From: Butyribacter intestini
GTDB taxonomy: Bacteria; Bacillota; Clostridia; Lachnospirales; Lachnospiraceae
DNA: 64,000 nt
Assembly: GCA_001414325.1 (NCBI GenBank)
Contig: LLKB01000005.1
Coordinates: 62,001 to 126,000, forward strand
Reading direction: 5' to 3'
The first letter of the stretch is position 1. Each line of letters opens with the position of its first letter. Made by a program: the position numbers and the translations under genes. The notes under the pieces were generated by a model, which saw only the letters and a list, made by a program, of their open reading frames with translations, ran no database searches and was not told the DNA's origin. This document shows, piece after piece, positions 43,174 through 52,200 of this stretch.

Positions 43174-43887
43174 CTATTCATCATAATTCATATGTACTTC
43201 TTTTAATGCCAAATACATTGCTGTATATTCTGAATCTACACAATGTAATGGTTGCATATTAACTTCTACAGGATTAAATCCATTAGCCGTATAAAAGCTT
43301 TCCGCTTCTGGGAGAGAATGTAAAAACAACGCCTTAAATCCTATTACCCCATCCAATAAAGAATATGCATAATCTATAATACTACGCATTATCCAAGCTG
43401 ATATAGGAAGATCTTCTCCGGCATATTTAAAAAATACATCTTGATAATTTTGATTTACAGCAAACATTTTTATTTCCAATGCTGAAATTCCACATATCTC
43501 TATATCAAATTCTTCACCCGTCTCCAACACTTCTTCTTCATCACACCTAATCCTATCCTCATAAGGTATTGCGGTTGCAGATAATGTATAATACGAAACT
43601 ATATCTCTGTCTATCTCAATATTATCCTTATCATACAATATATTCCATACAACATATGTTACACCATCACCAGTATTTTTATACTCAGATGCTTCAGAAA
43701 CTATAAAATCATTAAAATTTTCATACCCACTTCCTGCATTAAAGAGTTGCATTTTAGAGGAAAAATCCTGATATGACTTTTCTAAAGACATCACATCAGG
43801 ATTAAAATCTTCTATATGTTTATGTGCTTTTTTATTTTCTTTTGCCAAACAACTTACCAGCTTTCTTACATGAATCCAAAAATTCAT
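43174..43887 (-). CDS. GNAT-fold protein, probable toxin of a two-gene module
   Basis: 237 codons are open; the overlap with the small upstream gene suggests translation begins later, near the Met of MSLEKSYQDF. The middle and end resemble GNAT acyltransferases: EICGISALEIKMFAVNQNYQ, WIMRSIIDYAYSLLDG, then FLHSLPEAESFYTANGF. The pairing with a 50-residue basic protein immediately before it suggests a GNAT toxin with its antitoxin, but the family is not certain. It could also be an ordinary acetyltransferase. Confidence 0.6.
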   Translation of the reverse strand: MNFWIHVRKLVSCLAKENKKAHKHIEDFNPDVMSLEKSYQDFSSKMQLFNAGSGYENFNDFIVSEASEYKNTGDGVTYVVWNILYDKDNIEIDRDIVSYYTLSATAIPYEDRIRCDEEEVLETGEEFDIEICGISALEIKMFAVNQNYQDVFFKYAGEDLPISAWIMRSIIDYAYSLLDGVIGFKALFLHSLPEAESFYTANGFNPVEVNMQPLHCVDSEYTAMYLALKEVHMNYDE

Positions 43888-43984
43888 TCGTCACTTTATT
43901 TTTATTAAACTCACGCACAAACTTTCGGGATTCCTTTTCTTTTATAATAGCCATCTTATTAATCGGTTTTGCCAATACAGCCAT
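43832..43984 (-). CDS. Small basic protein, possible antitoxin
   Basis: 50 residues from the ATG at 43984, which has AAGGAGG 7 bases upstream; a longer frame to 44035 lacks a site. MAVLAKPINKMAIIKEKES then a Lys/Arg-rich amphipathic helix (FVREFNKNKVTNEFLDSCKK) and GKLFGKRK. It overlaps the GNAT-like frame by 56 bases in another frame. Small, charged and immediately upstream, it has the outline of an antitoxin; no domain is recognised. Confidence 0.55.
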   Translation of the reverse strand: MAVLAKPINKMAIIKEKESRKFVREFNKNKVTNEFLDSCKKAGKLFGKRK

Positions 43985-44096
43985 GTGCTTTCCCTCCTTT
44001 GTGTCCGTTAAACTATTTTCTTTGTTTTCTTTCAATTATATTGTACCACCTCAGTAATCAAATTTCAACAACTGAGCATACAATATAAACTATATC

Positions 44097-44278
44097 GTAA
44101 CAGTTCAGCCATAAAAAATAATTGACAATACTTGAGCTTGCTCATTGTATTGTTGATTATCTTTTTATGGTAGAATAGCCTTTCGTTTCTGAAATGAAAT
44201 AACCCAAAGCTGCGAAGCAGTGACTGACAGCTTGCTGGCAGGTTTATGAATTGAGGAAATAAAAGGCTGAACTGTTAC
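44097..44278. mobile_element. MITE copy B, 182 bases
   Basis: Same perfect 14-base inverted ends as copy A (GTAACAGTTCAGCC), flanked by ACTATATC on both sides (44089-44096 and 44279-44286), an exact 8-base duplication. It lacks the 70-base hairpin block of copy A. The first 90 and the last 70 bases are nearly identical between the copies. Confidence 0.92.
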
Positions 44279-44286
44279 ACTATATC

Positions 44287-44472
44287 ACATAGAAATTTAT
44301 GATTGATAGTGTAGCATATACTCATTTTGAAATCAAGTCATTTCTTCTATAATATGTCTAATTTTACTCAATTTATTCCTCTAGTGCTTGCAATTTTTTT
44401 CATTTTTTAGAATAAAAGATACTTTTGCAAATGCCCTAAAAACAAGCTCAAATCGCCGTATTCACGCCATTT
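44287..44472. other. Spacer downstream of metA
   Basis: Together with the MITE and the promoter of the small basic gene this makes a gene-free stretch of about 490 bases. I see no RNA or regulatory site beyond the MITE. Confidence 0.35.
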
Positions 44473-45381
44473 CTAATCCCACGAATACGGTGTATTCTGA
44501 TAAACATAATAGTTCAACCAGTTACTAAATAATGCATTTGCTGCACCTCTCCAGCGAAGTTTTGGCCGCTGCTCCGAATCATCATCCGGATAATAATTTT
44601 CAGGTACTTCTATATCAAGCCCTTTCGCTTTATCCCTTTTATATTCTGAGTCAAGCGTCATTCTGTCATATTCAAGATGACCAAGTACAAATATCTTTTT
44701 TCCGTCATGTGACACCAAAATTAGTTCTCCGGCTTCTTCGGACTCAGCAAGCACTGTTATGTCTTTACAGGCTGCTATCTCATCATGGTTGACTCCTGTA
44801 TGTCTTGAATGTGGTGCATAAAACACATCATCAAAACCTCTTAACAGGGGTTCTTTTCTGTGATGCACGATATGCTCATATATTCCAAATTTCTTCTTTG
44901 GCAGCATATATTTATGTATTCCATAATGATAATAAAGTCCAGCCTGTGCTCCCCAGCATATATGAAGTGTTGATGTTACATTTGTATTTGACCAGTCCAT
45001 TATCTTTGTGAGCTCATCCCAGTATTGAACATCCTCATATTCCATATGCTCAATAGGTGCTCCTGTTATTATAAGTCCGTCAAATTTTCTATCTTTTACA
45101 TCTTCAAATGTTTTGTAAAACTCATTCAAATGACTTGCAGGTGTATTTGTTCCTATATATGTCGCTGTTGTCAGAAATGTAATCTCTACCTGAAGCGGTG
45201 TATTTGAAAGACTTCTAAGAAGCTGGACTTCTGTTTCTTCCTTTAGCGGCATTAAATTCAAAACTGCGATATATAAAGGCCTTATATCCTGAGATACCGC
45301 TCTTGTTTCGTCCATCATAAATATATTTTCTTTTTCCATTATCTTCTTTGCAGGAAGATTGTTTTGAACTTTAATTGGCAT
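44473..45381 (-). CDS. metA: Homoserine O-acetyltransferase (MetA family)
   Basis: 302 residues, GGGG ribosome region before the ATG. MetA activates homoserine for methionine synthesis. Motifs: [48 protein letters not shown] (catalytic Cys), HTGVNHDEI, and FVLGHLEYD (His and Glu of the triad). The Glu after GAPI (position 111 in the usual numbering) is the residue linked to acetyl-CoA rather than succinyl-CoA use, so the acetyl form is likely. It is in a one-gene unit and I see no S-box or other riboswitch. Confidence 0.93.
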   Translation of the reverse strand: MPIKVQNNLPAKKIMEKENIFMMDETRAVSQDIRPLYIAVLNLMPLKEETEVQLLRSLSNTPLQVEITFLTTATYIGTNTPASHLNEFYKTFEDVKDRKFDGLIITGAPIEHMEYEDVQYWDELTKIMDWSNTNVTSTLHICWGAQAGLYYHYGIHKYMLPKKKFGIYEHIVHHRKEPLLRGFDDVFYAPHSRHTGVNHDEIAACKDITVLAESEEAGELILVSHDGKKIFVLGHLEYDRMTLDSEYKRDKAKGLDIEVPENYYPDDDSEQRPKLRWRGAANALFSNWLNYYVYQNTPYSWD

Positions 45382-45437
45382 ATTTAACGCCCCTTTCTCT
45401 TATTTATTATATAATTACGAAGTTTTTTTATTATTCA

Positions 45438-47393
45438 TCACAATTTTATCGAAAACATATCGATAAATTCATCTTCTGTTATTATCTGCACTCCAAGCTC
45501 TTTTGCTTTTTTATTTTTTGATGAGTTACTTGTGCTGTCATTATTTATAAGGTATTTTGTCTTTGATGTGACGCTTCCCGTCACTTTGCCTCCTCTGCCC
45601 TCAATAAGCTCTTTTACCTCACTTCTGTTTGAGAAATGATTTACTGAGCCTGTTATTACAAAGTTCATACCTTCCATGTCGTTTGCATTATCATTTTCTT
45701 CATCTTCAAGCGTGACAATATCGAGCAGGTCATCTACCATATGGTTATTATTTTCGTTTGCAAAAAATTTTACAAATGACTCTGCTATTATCTCCCCGAC
45801 ACCGTCTATCTCTACCAGTTCATCTATTGAAGCGTGTCTTATTTTCTCAAGATCATTTGAAAATGCCTTACATACCATCTTCGCATTTGACAATCCTATA
45901 TTCGCAATGCCGAGACTGTATATAAATTTTGCCGTTGTTGTTATTTTCGCTGTCTCAGCGGCTTTTACAAGCTTTTCATATGACTTTTCGCCAAACCCGT
46001 CCATTGATATTATCTCATCCTTATATCTGTTAAGTTTGAAAAGGTCAGCAAGTTCATGTAAAAATCCTTTTGATATGAATTTTTCTATGGTTGCTTCTGA
46101 CATTCCATCAATGTTCATTGCATCACGGCTTACAAAAAGTGATATTGATTTGATTTTTTTTGCAAGACAATCCGGATTTTCACAAAATAAAACTTCAACA
46201 TCATTTTCTTTATGGATGGATGTTTTTTCTCCACACACCGGACATTTGTCCGGTATTTCAAGAGAACCGCTCTTTGTGAGGTTCTGTGCTATCTGAGGAA
46301 TTATCATGTTTGCCTTATATACCTCGATAGTATCGCCTATTCCAAGCTTCAACTCCTTTACAATGCTTATATTGTGGACACTTGCCCTGCTCACGGTCGT
46401 TCCCTCAAGTTCAACCGGCTCAAAAATTGCAACCGGATTTATAAGTCCGGTTCTTGATGCACTCCATTCAACTTCCGTTAGTTTTGTCTTGGCAGTTTCA
46501 TCTGCCCACTTAAATGCAATGGCATTTCTCGGAAATTTTGCCGTTGAACCAAGCGACTCACCATAACTTATATCATCATACAAAAGTACAAGTCCATCCG
46601 ACGGAAAGTCATTTGTCTTGACTTTTTCTGAAAACCATTCTACTGTCTCATATATGTTTTTTGACGTGACAACCTTATACTCAACTGTCTGAAATCCCTG
46701 TTCTTTCATAAATTCCATTTTATTTTGCTGGGAATTTTTAAAGTCGACTCCCTCAGCTTCAACAAGTGTAAACGCATAAAGTTCTACGTTTCTTTTTGCC
46801 GTTATCTCATTGTTTAACTGTCTTACTGAACCGCTGCACAGATTTCTTGGATTTTTATACTGCTCCTCCTCTGATAATAAGGCATTTATCTTCTTAAACT
46901 CAGAGTATGTTATTATGGCTTCACCTCGAAGCACCATACGACCTTTAAATGGTATATTGACAGGCAGATTTTTAAACACTTTTGCATTATTTGTTATGAC
47001 TTCGCCTACGACTCCGTTTCCTCTGGTAACTGCATTTAAAAGCTCTCCATTTTCATATGTCAGCACAACTGTAAGTCCATCCATCTTCCATGATAAAAGT
47101 CCCTCTTTGCCACCCAGCCAGCTTGAAAGCTCATCAACCTGTTTTGTCTTGTCAAGCGAAAGCATCGGTGACGGATGTGTCTGCTTAGGCAGTTCACTTA
47201 ATACCTCATAGCCGACTTTCTGTGTCGGACTTCCTGCCAGCACAAGTCCACTTTCTTTTTCAAGTGCCGAGAGCTCATCATACATCCTGTCATATTCAAA
47301 GTTGCTCATTATCTCGTCTTTTCCCTGATAATAAACAGATGCCGCTTTATTCAATATATCAATAAGTTCTTTCATTCTACCTGTTTCTGCCAT
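45438..47393 (-). CDS. ligA: NAD+-dependent DNA ligase LigA
   Basis: 651 residues from the ATG at 47393, preceded by GGAGG. The adenylation domain has LLSWKMDGLTVVL, where Lys is adenylated (KXDG with an uncommon Trp and Met around it), and VTRGNGVVGEV. The OB fold covers about 325-400. A zinc finger follows (CPVCGEKTSIHKENDVEVLF then CENPDC). HhH repeats lie at about 440-560, and a C-terminal BRCT domain starts near GMNFVITGSV. All parts for nick sealing are present. The WKMDG variant may mark a second LigA lineage. Confidence 0.92.
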   Translation of the reverse strand: MAETGRMKELIDILNKAASVYYQGKDEIMSNFEYDRMYDELSALEKESGLVLAGSPTQKVGYEVLSELPKQTHPSPMLSLDKTKQVDELSSWLGGKEGLLSWKMDGLTVVLTYENGELLNAVTRGNGVVGEVITNNAKVFKNLPVNIPFKGRMVLRGEAIITYSEFKKINALLSEEEQYKNPRNLCSGSVRQLNNEITAKRNVELYAFTLVEAEGVDFKNSQQNKMEFMKEQGFQTVEYKVVTSKNIYETVEWFSEKVKTNDFPSDGLVLLYDDISYGESLGSTAKFPRNAIAFKWADETAKTKLTEVEWSASRTGLINPVAIFEPVELEGTTVSRASVHNISIVKELKLGIGDTIEVYKANMIIPQIAQNLTKSGSLEIPDKCPVCGEKTSIHKENDVEVLFCENPDCLAKKIKSISLFVSRDAMNIDGMSEATIEKFISKGFLHELADLFKLNRYKDEIISMDGFGEKSYEKLVKAAETAKITTTAKFIYSLGIANIGLSNAKMVCKAFSNDLEKIRHASIDELVEIDGVGEIIAESFVKFFANENNNHMVDDLLDIVTLEDEENDNANDMEGMNFVITGSVNHFSNRSEVKELIEGRGGKVTGSVTSKTKYLINNDSTSNSSKNKKAKELGVQIITEDEFIDMFSIKL

Positions 47394-47470
47394 TGTTTCC
47401 TCCATACATACCATATAAAATATATTCATGTGTCATTATCTGCATATGAAAAAATTTATACATAAAAATC

Positions 47471-47502
47471 AATCGGATATTTGCAATCCGCTTTGATGCC
47501 TG
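47471..47502. repeat. Dispersed stem-loop repeat, copy 3
   Basis: CGGAT and ATCCG arms around ATTTGCA, then CTTTGATGCCTG. It lies between ligA and rluF and matches copy 2 over the first 22 bases almost exactly. Confidence 0.65.
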
Positions 47503-47570
47503 TTTATAACACCGGCTGCTGTCGCAGCATATCTGAAAGGACTGTTCCTCTTATGATACCGCCAGCAACT

Positions 47571-48284
47571 TTAAAGCATCTTTTTTAATTCTGATACCTC
47601 ACGCAATGTCAGTTTACGGTATCTTCCTTTTTTGAGTCCGTCAAGAGTTATGTTCATTATTCTGTCTCTCCTAAGATGCACTACTCTGTACCCGAAATAT
47701 TCACACATTCGTCTTATCTGTCTGTTTAATCCCTGTGTGAGTATGATATGAAAACTAAAATCATCTTCTTTCCATACTTTACACGGTTTTGTAACAGTTT
47801 CAAGAATAGGAACTCCTTCTCCCATTTTCTTTAAAAACTCATCTGTTACTTTATGGTCTACCTTTACAAAATATTCTTTTTCATGTCCATATCTGCTGCG
47901 TAAGATTTTCTCCATAACATCACCCTGATTTGTCATAAGCAAAAGTCCCTCTGATGCCTGGTCAAGTCTTCCGACCGGATATATCCTTTTGTCATAGTTT
48001 ATATATTCTACAACATTTTTTATTTTCTCACCGTTTTCCTCCGTTGCCGTTGTGCAAACGATTCCCTTTGGTTTGTAAAAAGCAAGATAAATTTCTTCGT
48101 CCTCTTTTTTTATATTTCTTCCATCAAGCGTAACCGTCTGTCCGTCACATACTTTTGCACCTGATACCGCCGTAACACCGTCAATACATACCCTTCCGGC
48201 GTCTACTAACCTGTCAGCTTCACGCCTTGAACAAACACCTGCTTCACTTAAATATTTATTTATCCTTATACCGTTTTCACTCAT
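47571..48284 (-). CDS. rluF: 23S rRNA pseudouridine synthase, RluF type
   Basis: 237 residues, GGAGG 6 bases before the ATG. An N-terminal S4 RNA-binding domain (IRINKYLSEAGVCSRREADR) leads to the RsuA-family catalytic domain. The catalytic Asp is in YPVGRLDQASEGLLLMTN. LTQGLNRQIRRMCEYFGY is the pattern that separates RluF from RluB. It makes a pseudouridine in the 50S peptidyl-transferase region. The leader has a 15-base motif shared with oadA. Confidence 0.9.
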   Translation of the reverse strand: MSENGIRINKYLSEAGVCSRREADRLVDAGRVCIDGVTAVSGAKVCDGQTVTLDGRNIKKEDEEIYLAFYKPKGIVCTTATEENGEKIKNVVEYINYDKRIYPVGRLDQASEGLLLMTNQGDVMEKILRSRYGHEKEYFVKVDHKVTDEFLKKMGEGVPILETVTKPCKVWKEDDFSFHIILTQGLNRQIRRMCEYFGYRVVHLRRDRIMNITLDGLKKGRYRKLTLREVSELKKML

Positions 48285-48306
48285 GATAATCCTCCATGCC
48301 CATACA

Positions 48307-48321
48307 ATGTACTCTCGGTAT
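48307..48321 (-). promoter_or_regulatory. Leader motif shared with the oadA leader
   Basis: ATACCGAGAGTACAT (minus strand), 23 bases before the rluF start; identical to the sequence at 26728-26714. Confidence 0.4.
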
Positions 48322-48337
48322 GAAACACTAATATTTT

Positions 48338-48994
48338 TTATTCACCACTCTTTAATTCATCAAAAAGTGTTCTCACTTCTTCATCCGTACTTATCAGATC
48401 ATTCATCCGCTTTTGCACGGAATCTTTTAAAGCGGTTATCTCGTCACTCTTATCAAACTTTGAAATCTCTTTCTGCTCGTTGCTGTTTATTTTTCCAAAA
48501 TATATCTCATATTCTCCATCTGCTGCTCTCTTTATATAATATGCCGACAATGACGGCAGCATACTCTCAACACCAAATGCCTTTATATCACAATATGCAT
48601 ACACTCTGTATGCATCGGAAGAATAGCATTTTTTGACAGTACACTTTATATTATTGTATGACTCTATACTCTGGTTCTGTGCCTGTATCTTTTTTTCATC
48701 TATTACTGTTATATCATTTACATATTTTTTCATGCCCGATATGTTATCGTCAAGCTTTGCATTAAGATAACCTGATACAATTCCGTCTATCTGTCCATTT
48801 ACATTATCTGTTGAGACTGTATCGTAATCACTGTTCTCATCTACTTCTTTTTCTTTCTGGTAATTTGTCTTCTGCTGAGTATTATATACTGTATTTCCTG
48901 AATCCATTCCCGAAAGTACAGTATATAATATAGCACTTCCCAATAAAAGAACTGAAACCACTAAAAAAATAACAATTTTTTTATATTTAAACAT
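48338..48994 (-). CDS. Hypothetical membrane-anchored protein
   Basis: 218 residues from the ATG at 48994, with GGAAAG upstream. A short basic start (MFKYKK) and one hydrophobic segment (VIFLVVSVLLLGSAILYTVL) anchor it; the rest is outside. Residues 70-190 have a helix-strand pattern like the NTF2-like or DUF-type domains of clostridial envelope proteins (YCDIKAFGVESMLPSLSAYY). The tail is acidic. No family named. It is 53 bases upstream of rluF on the same strand. Confidence 0.55.
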   Translation of the reverse strand: MFKYKKIVIFLVVSVLLLGSAILYTVLSGMDSGNTVYNTQQKTNYQKEKEVDENSDYDTVSTDNVNGQIDGIVSGYLNAKLDDNISGMKKYVNDITVIDEKKIQAQNQSIESYNNIKCTVKKCYSSDAYRVYAYCDIKAFGVESMLPSLSAYYIKRAADGEYEIYFGKINSNEQKEISKFDKSDEITALKDSVQKRMNDLISTDEEVRTLFDELKSGE

Positions 48995-49110
48995 TGAAAT
49001 CACTTTCCTTCTCTCGCAATTTCTATCCCATAAAGGATAATTTTAACACAACACAAGGTCATTGTAAAGCTAGGCATTCCAGCTAAATTATTTTTGTACG
49101 CTGAATATAC

Positions 49111-49139
49111 TTTACAACAACCATGTGATATGCTAAAAT
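49111..49139 (+). promoter_or_regulatory. Promoter of tRNA-Arg
   Basis: TTTACA and TAAAAT with a 17-base spacer; the predicted start is about 8 bases before the tRNA. Confidence 0.65.
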
Positions 49140-49153
49140 ACTTAATTGTATGT

Positions 49154-49226
49154 GCACCCGTAGCTCAGTGGATAGAGCGACAGCCTCCGGAGCTGTGTGT
49201 CGAGGGTTCGACTCCCTCCGGGTGCG
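49154..49226 (+). tRNA. tRNA-Arg (anticodon CCG)
   Basis: Cloverleaf is complete: acceptor GCACCCG with CGGGTGC, D arm AGCTCAGTGGATAGAGC, anticodon stem ACAGC/GCTGT with loop CTCCGGA (CCG at 49187-49189), T loop GGTTCGACTCC, discriminator G. CCA is not encoded. It reads CGG codons, rare in this A+T-rich genome. It stands alone and is followed by TTTTATT. Confidence 0.96.
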
Positions 49227-49232
49227 TTTTTA

Positions 49233-52200
49233 TTATTTTTCTTTCATTTTATATTTATTATTCCCCCTATTTTTTAACAGCTTTTTATATTTTGTCATTT
49301 TCTTTTTATTGCAGCTGACAATAAGCTTTTTATTAGTTCCTTTTAATGAATTTTTCCCTGCCTTTCTAAATATTTTACTCCTAATATTAATCTTTTTCAG
49401 ACTGTGGCAATTTTTAAAACAATTTTTTCCGATTGTTTTTATATTCTTTCCTATCGTTACTGCTTTTAATTTTTTGCAGCCTGAAAACGCATCTGCTGCC
49501 ACAGAGGTAACTTTATATCTCACACCGCCTTTTGTTATGCTGTCAGGAATGATTGCTTTTTTCGCCTTAGTATCGCAAAATTTCTTTAATGCAACAGTCT
49601 TTTTATTTTTATTATATCTGTTATATTTGGCAGTTTTTTTGTTGGTTTTTGCCTCAGTATTACTACTTTCTCCTGCACTGTTTTTTCCAGCTCCCTGCTG
49701 TTTATTCGGACTTGCAGTCATTCTCACCAATGGCGTTTTTGTCTGCTCTGACAAAGCATCTGTCTGCAATGGCATTTCAGTTACTTCAGGTTTTGTACTC
49801 TCGGAAACATTATCTTTTTTATCTGTTCCATCACTGTCATCAGGATTTTTACTTTGATGCGGCAGACTGCTTTCAGATGGATTTTTTGTATCTAACGGTT
49901 TATTTCCGGATAAGTCTGAATCTGATTTGTCTTTATCTGTCACATTTGGTATCCATTTTGCATATATAACTTTATCTCCGCTTTCATTTTCTGTTATCTT
50001 TTCAATTCTCTGTCCGCTGAATTTTTCATCCTGATACCAGCCTGCAAAACTGTATCCGTCTTTCTTTGCACTCTCCGGCAGTTTTACTCCTGTTCCATAC
50101 AGATATGCCATTGGACTTCCATCTACTGTCTTTCCTCCGTCAAGCATATATTTAATTTTATAAGATTCAGGAGTCCATACCGCATAAAAACATTTATCTC
50201 CCGTATCATCAGGCTCAATCTTTGCAACATATGTATCATTCTTATCTTTGTCCGCCGACCAGCCTTTAAAGACATAGTTCTTTTTTTCTACATCCATCGG
50301 AAGATTTACATCATCTCCAAATCTATACGAACTTATCCTGCTTTTTTCATCCTTAAATTCTCCGCCTTTTGTCTCAAATTTTATACTGTATTCCGACAAT
50401 CTGTAAACTGCCTTTAAAGTTATATCTCCATGTGAGCCTTTTTTAACAACATAGGCACCCTCGTGCAGCTTATCGCTATCATGCCAGCCTACGAAATCCC
50501 ACCCGTGTTTCTTTGGCGAAACCACGGTAAAGTCATCTGTCTCGCAATCATATTTCAGAGGATTTACATTTGTCTCAGTCTCTCCACCGTCAAAATCATA
50601 AGAAATGCTGTATTCTACCGGTTTCCACTGTGCATATAATATTATCTTATCACCTTTTACAGCAGTAAGCCTGCTTACCTTTTGTCCAACCTCATAACTT
50701 GTTCCTTTTCCGTCGTATCTTGTATTCCATCCGGCAAAAACATAATATTCTTTTGTACTTTTGTTATCCGCTATCGTGTACTCTGATTGATACATGATTT
50801 CCTTATTTTCAGGTGCTTCACCCATTCCGCCATTTAGATTGTACTCGATATTATATGAGTTTTCCTGCCACCGGGCATAGAGTCTGACAACCTCTCCGTC
50901 TTTATCCGTGAGGTTTTTGATGCTTTCACCTGCTTTGTATATTTCTGAACTTCCGTCAGCTAAAGTGCTCCAGCCTGCAAATGTATATCCTTCTTTCTCA
51001 TACATATTATCCAAAATCTTAAATTCAGTATCATAAAGCAATCCTGCCTGCTCAGTCTTTTCACCGTCCGTTCCATTTGGCATATACCACACACTGTAGC
51101 AATTTGCACACCACTTTGCACTCAATGCTTTTTTTCCTGTCATATCTTCTGATATATTTAGGACTTCTCCCGATATATATTTTCCGGCATCATTATAAAG
51201 CTGACTGTCACCTGACGCATATCCACAAAATGTATATCCTTTTTTCTCAGGGACTTCTATATCAGGCATCTTCATTCCACTATAAACAAATATGCCATCT
51301 GTCCCGTTATCTCCTCCTTTTTTATCAAACTCCACACAATATGAGATACCGATACACTCAAATTTCCTATTATTTTTTTTACTGTAATCATTAGTTGTTG
51401 ATTTGCTCCATCCTCTTAAAATTGTATTTTCAGAAAATGTATCATTATTTTCATTGATAACACAATTTGGATTATTTATTTTTATCTCACTTAAAGAAAC
51501 ACATCCGTAAAATGCTCTGTTTCCTATTTTTGCAAGCATATTGTTGTCCGAAAATGTAACTTCATTAAGTTTCTCACAGTTAAAAAATACATTGTCACCT
51601 AATTCACTAATATTCTCATCAGACATTACTTTTTTAAGTTCCGTACAATTATAAAATGCTGAATTGTCTATTGTAACCGCTGTCTTTTTAGTACGGTCTC
51701 CCATAATAGAAACATTCTCCAATGACTTGCAGCCTGCAAATGCAAACCTGCCTATCTTTTCTATTCCTGCTCCCATTATTACAGCGGCAATTTCATCACT
51801 GTCCCTGTATTCATCTGCAAATTCCGTTGTACCATCATTCTCAAAACCTGCAAATAAAATAATTTTATATTTATTTTCTACTGAAAAATCATATTGTTTG
51901 CTTCCTGCATAACATCCTATCAAAGTACCTGCATCTATACTGCTTTTATCACTGATAACTGTTTCTTTTCCCTCGAATACGATTTCTTTTATTTCTTTAT
52001 CTCCCGCAAATGCTTTTTTTCCTATATATTCTGTTGTCTTAGGTATAACAAGTGCATCTTTCGTTATCTTCTCATAATCACTCTCATACTTTAAAGAAGT
52101 ACAACCGGCAAAAGCCTCATCACCTATTCTTGTCACATTTCCAAGAGTAATCTTTTTTAATACCGTGCAGTTTTTAAATGCCCTGTCTCCTATAATTACA

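Noticed and set aside
44473..45437. An S-box or T-box before metA
   Set aside because: The upstream gap is only about 55 bases, too short for such a leader.
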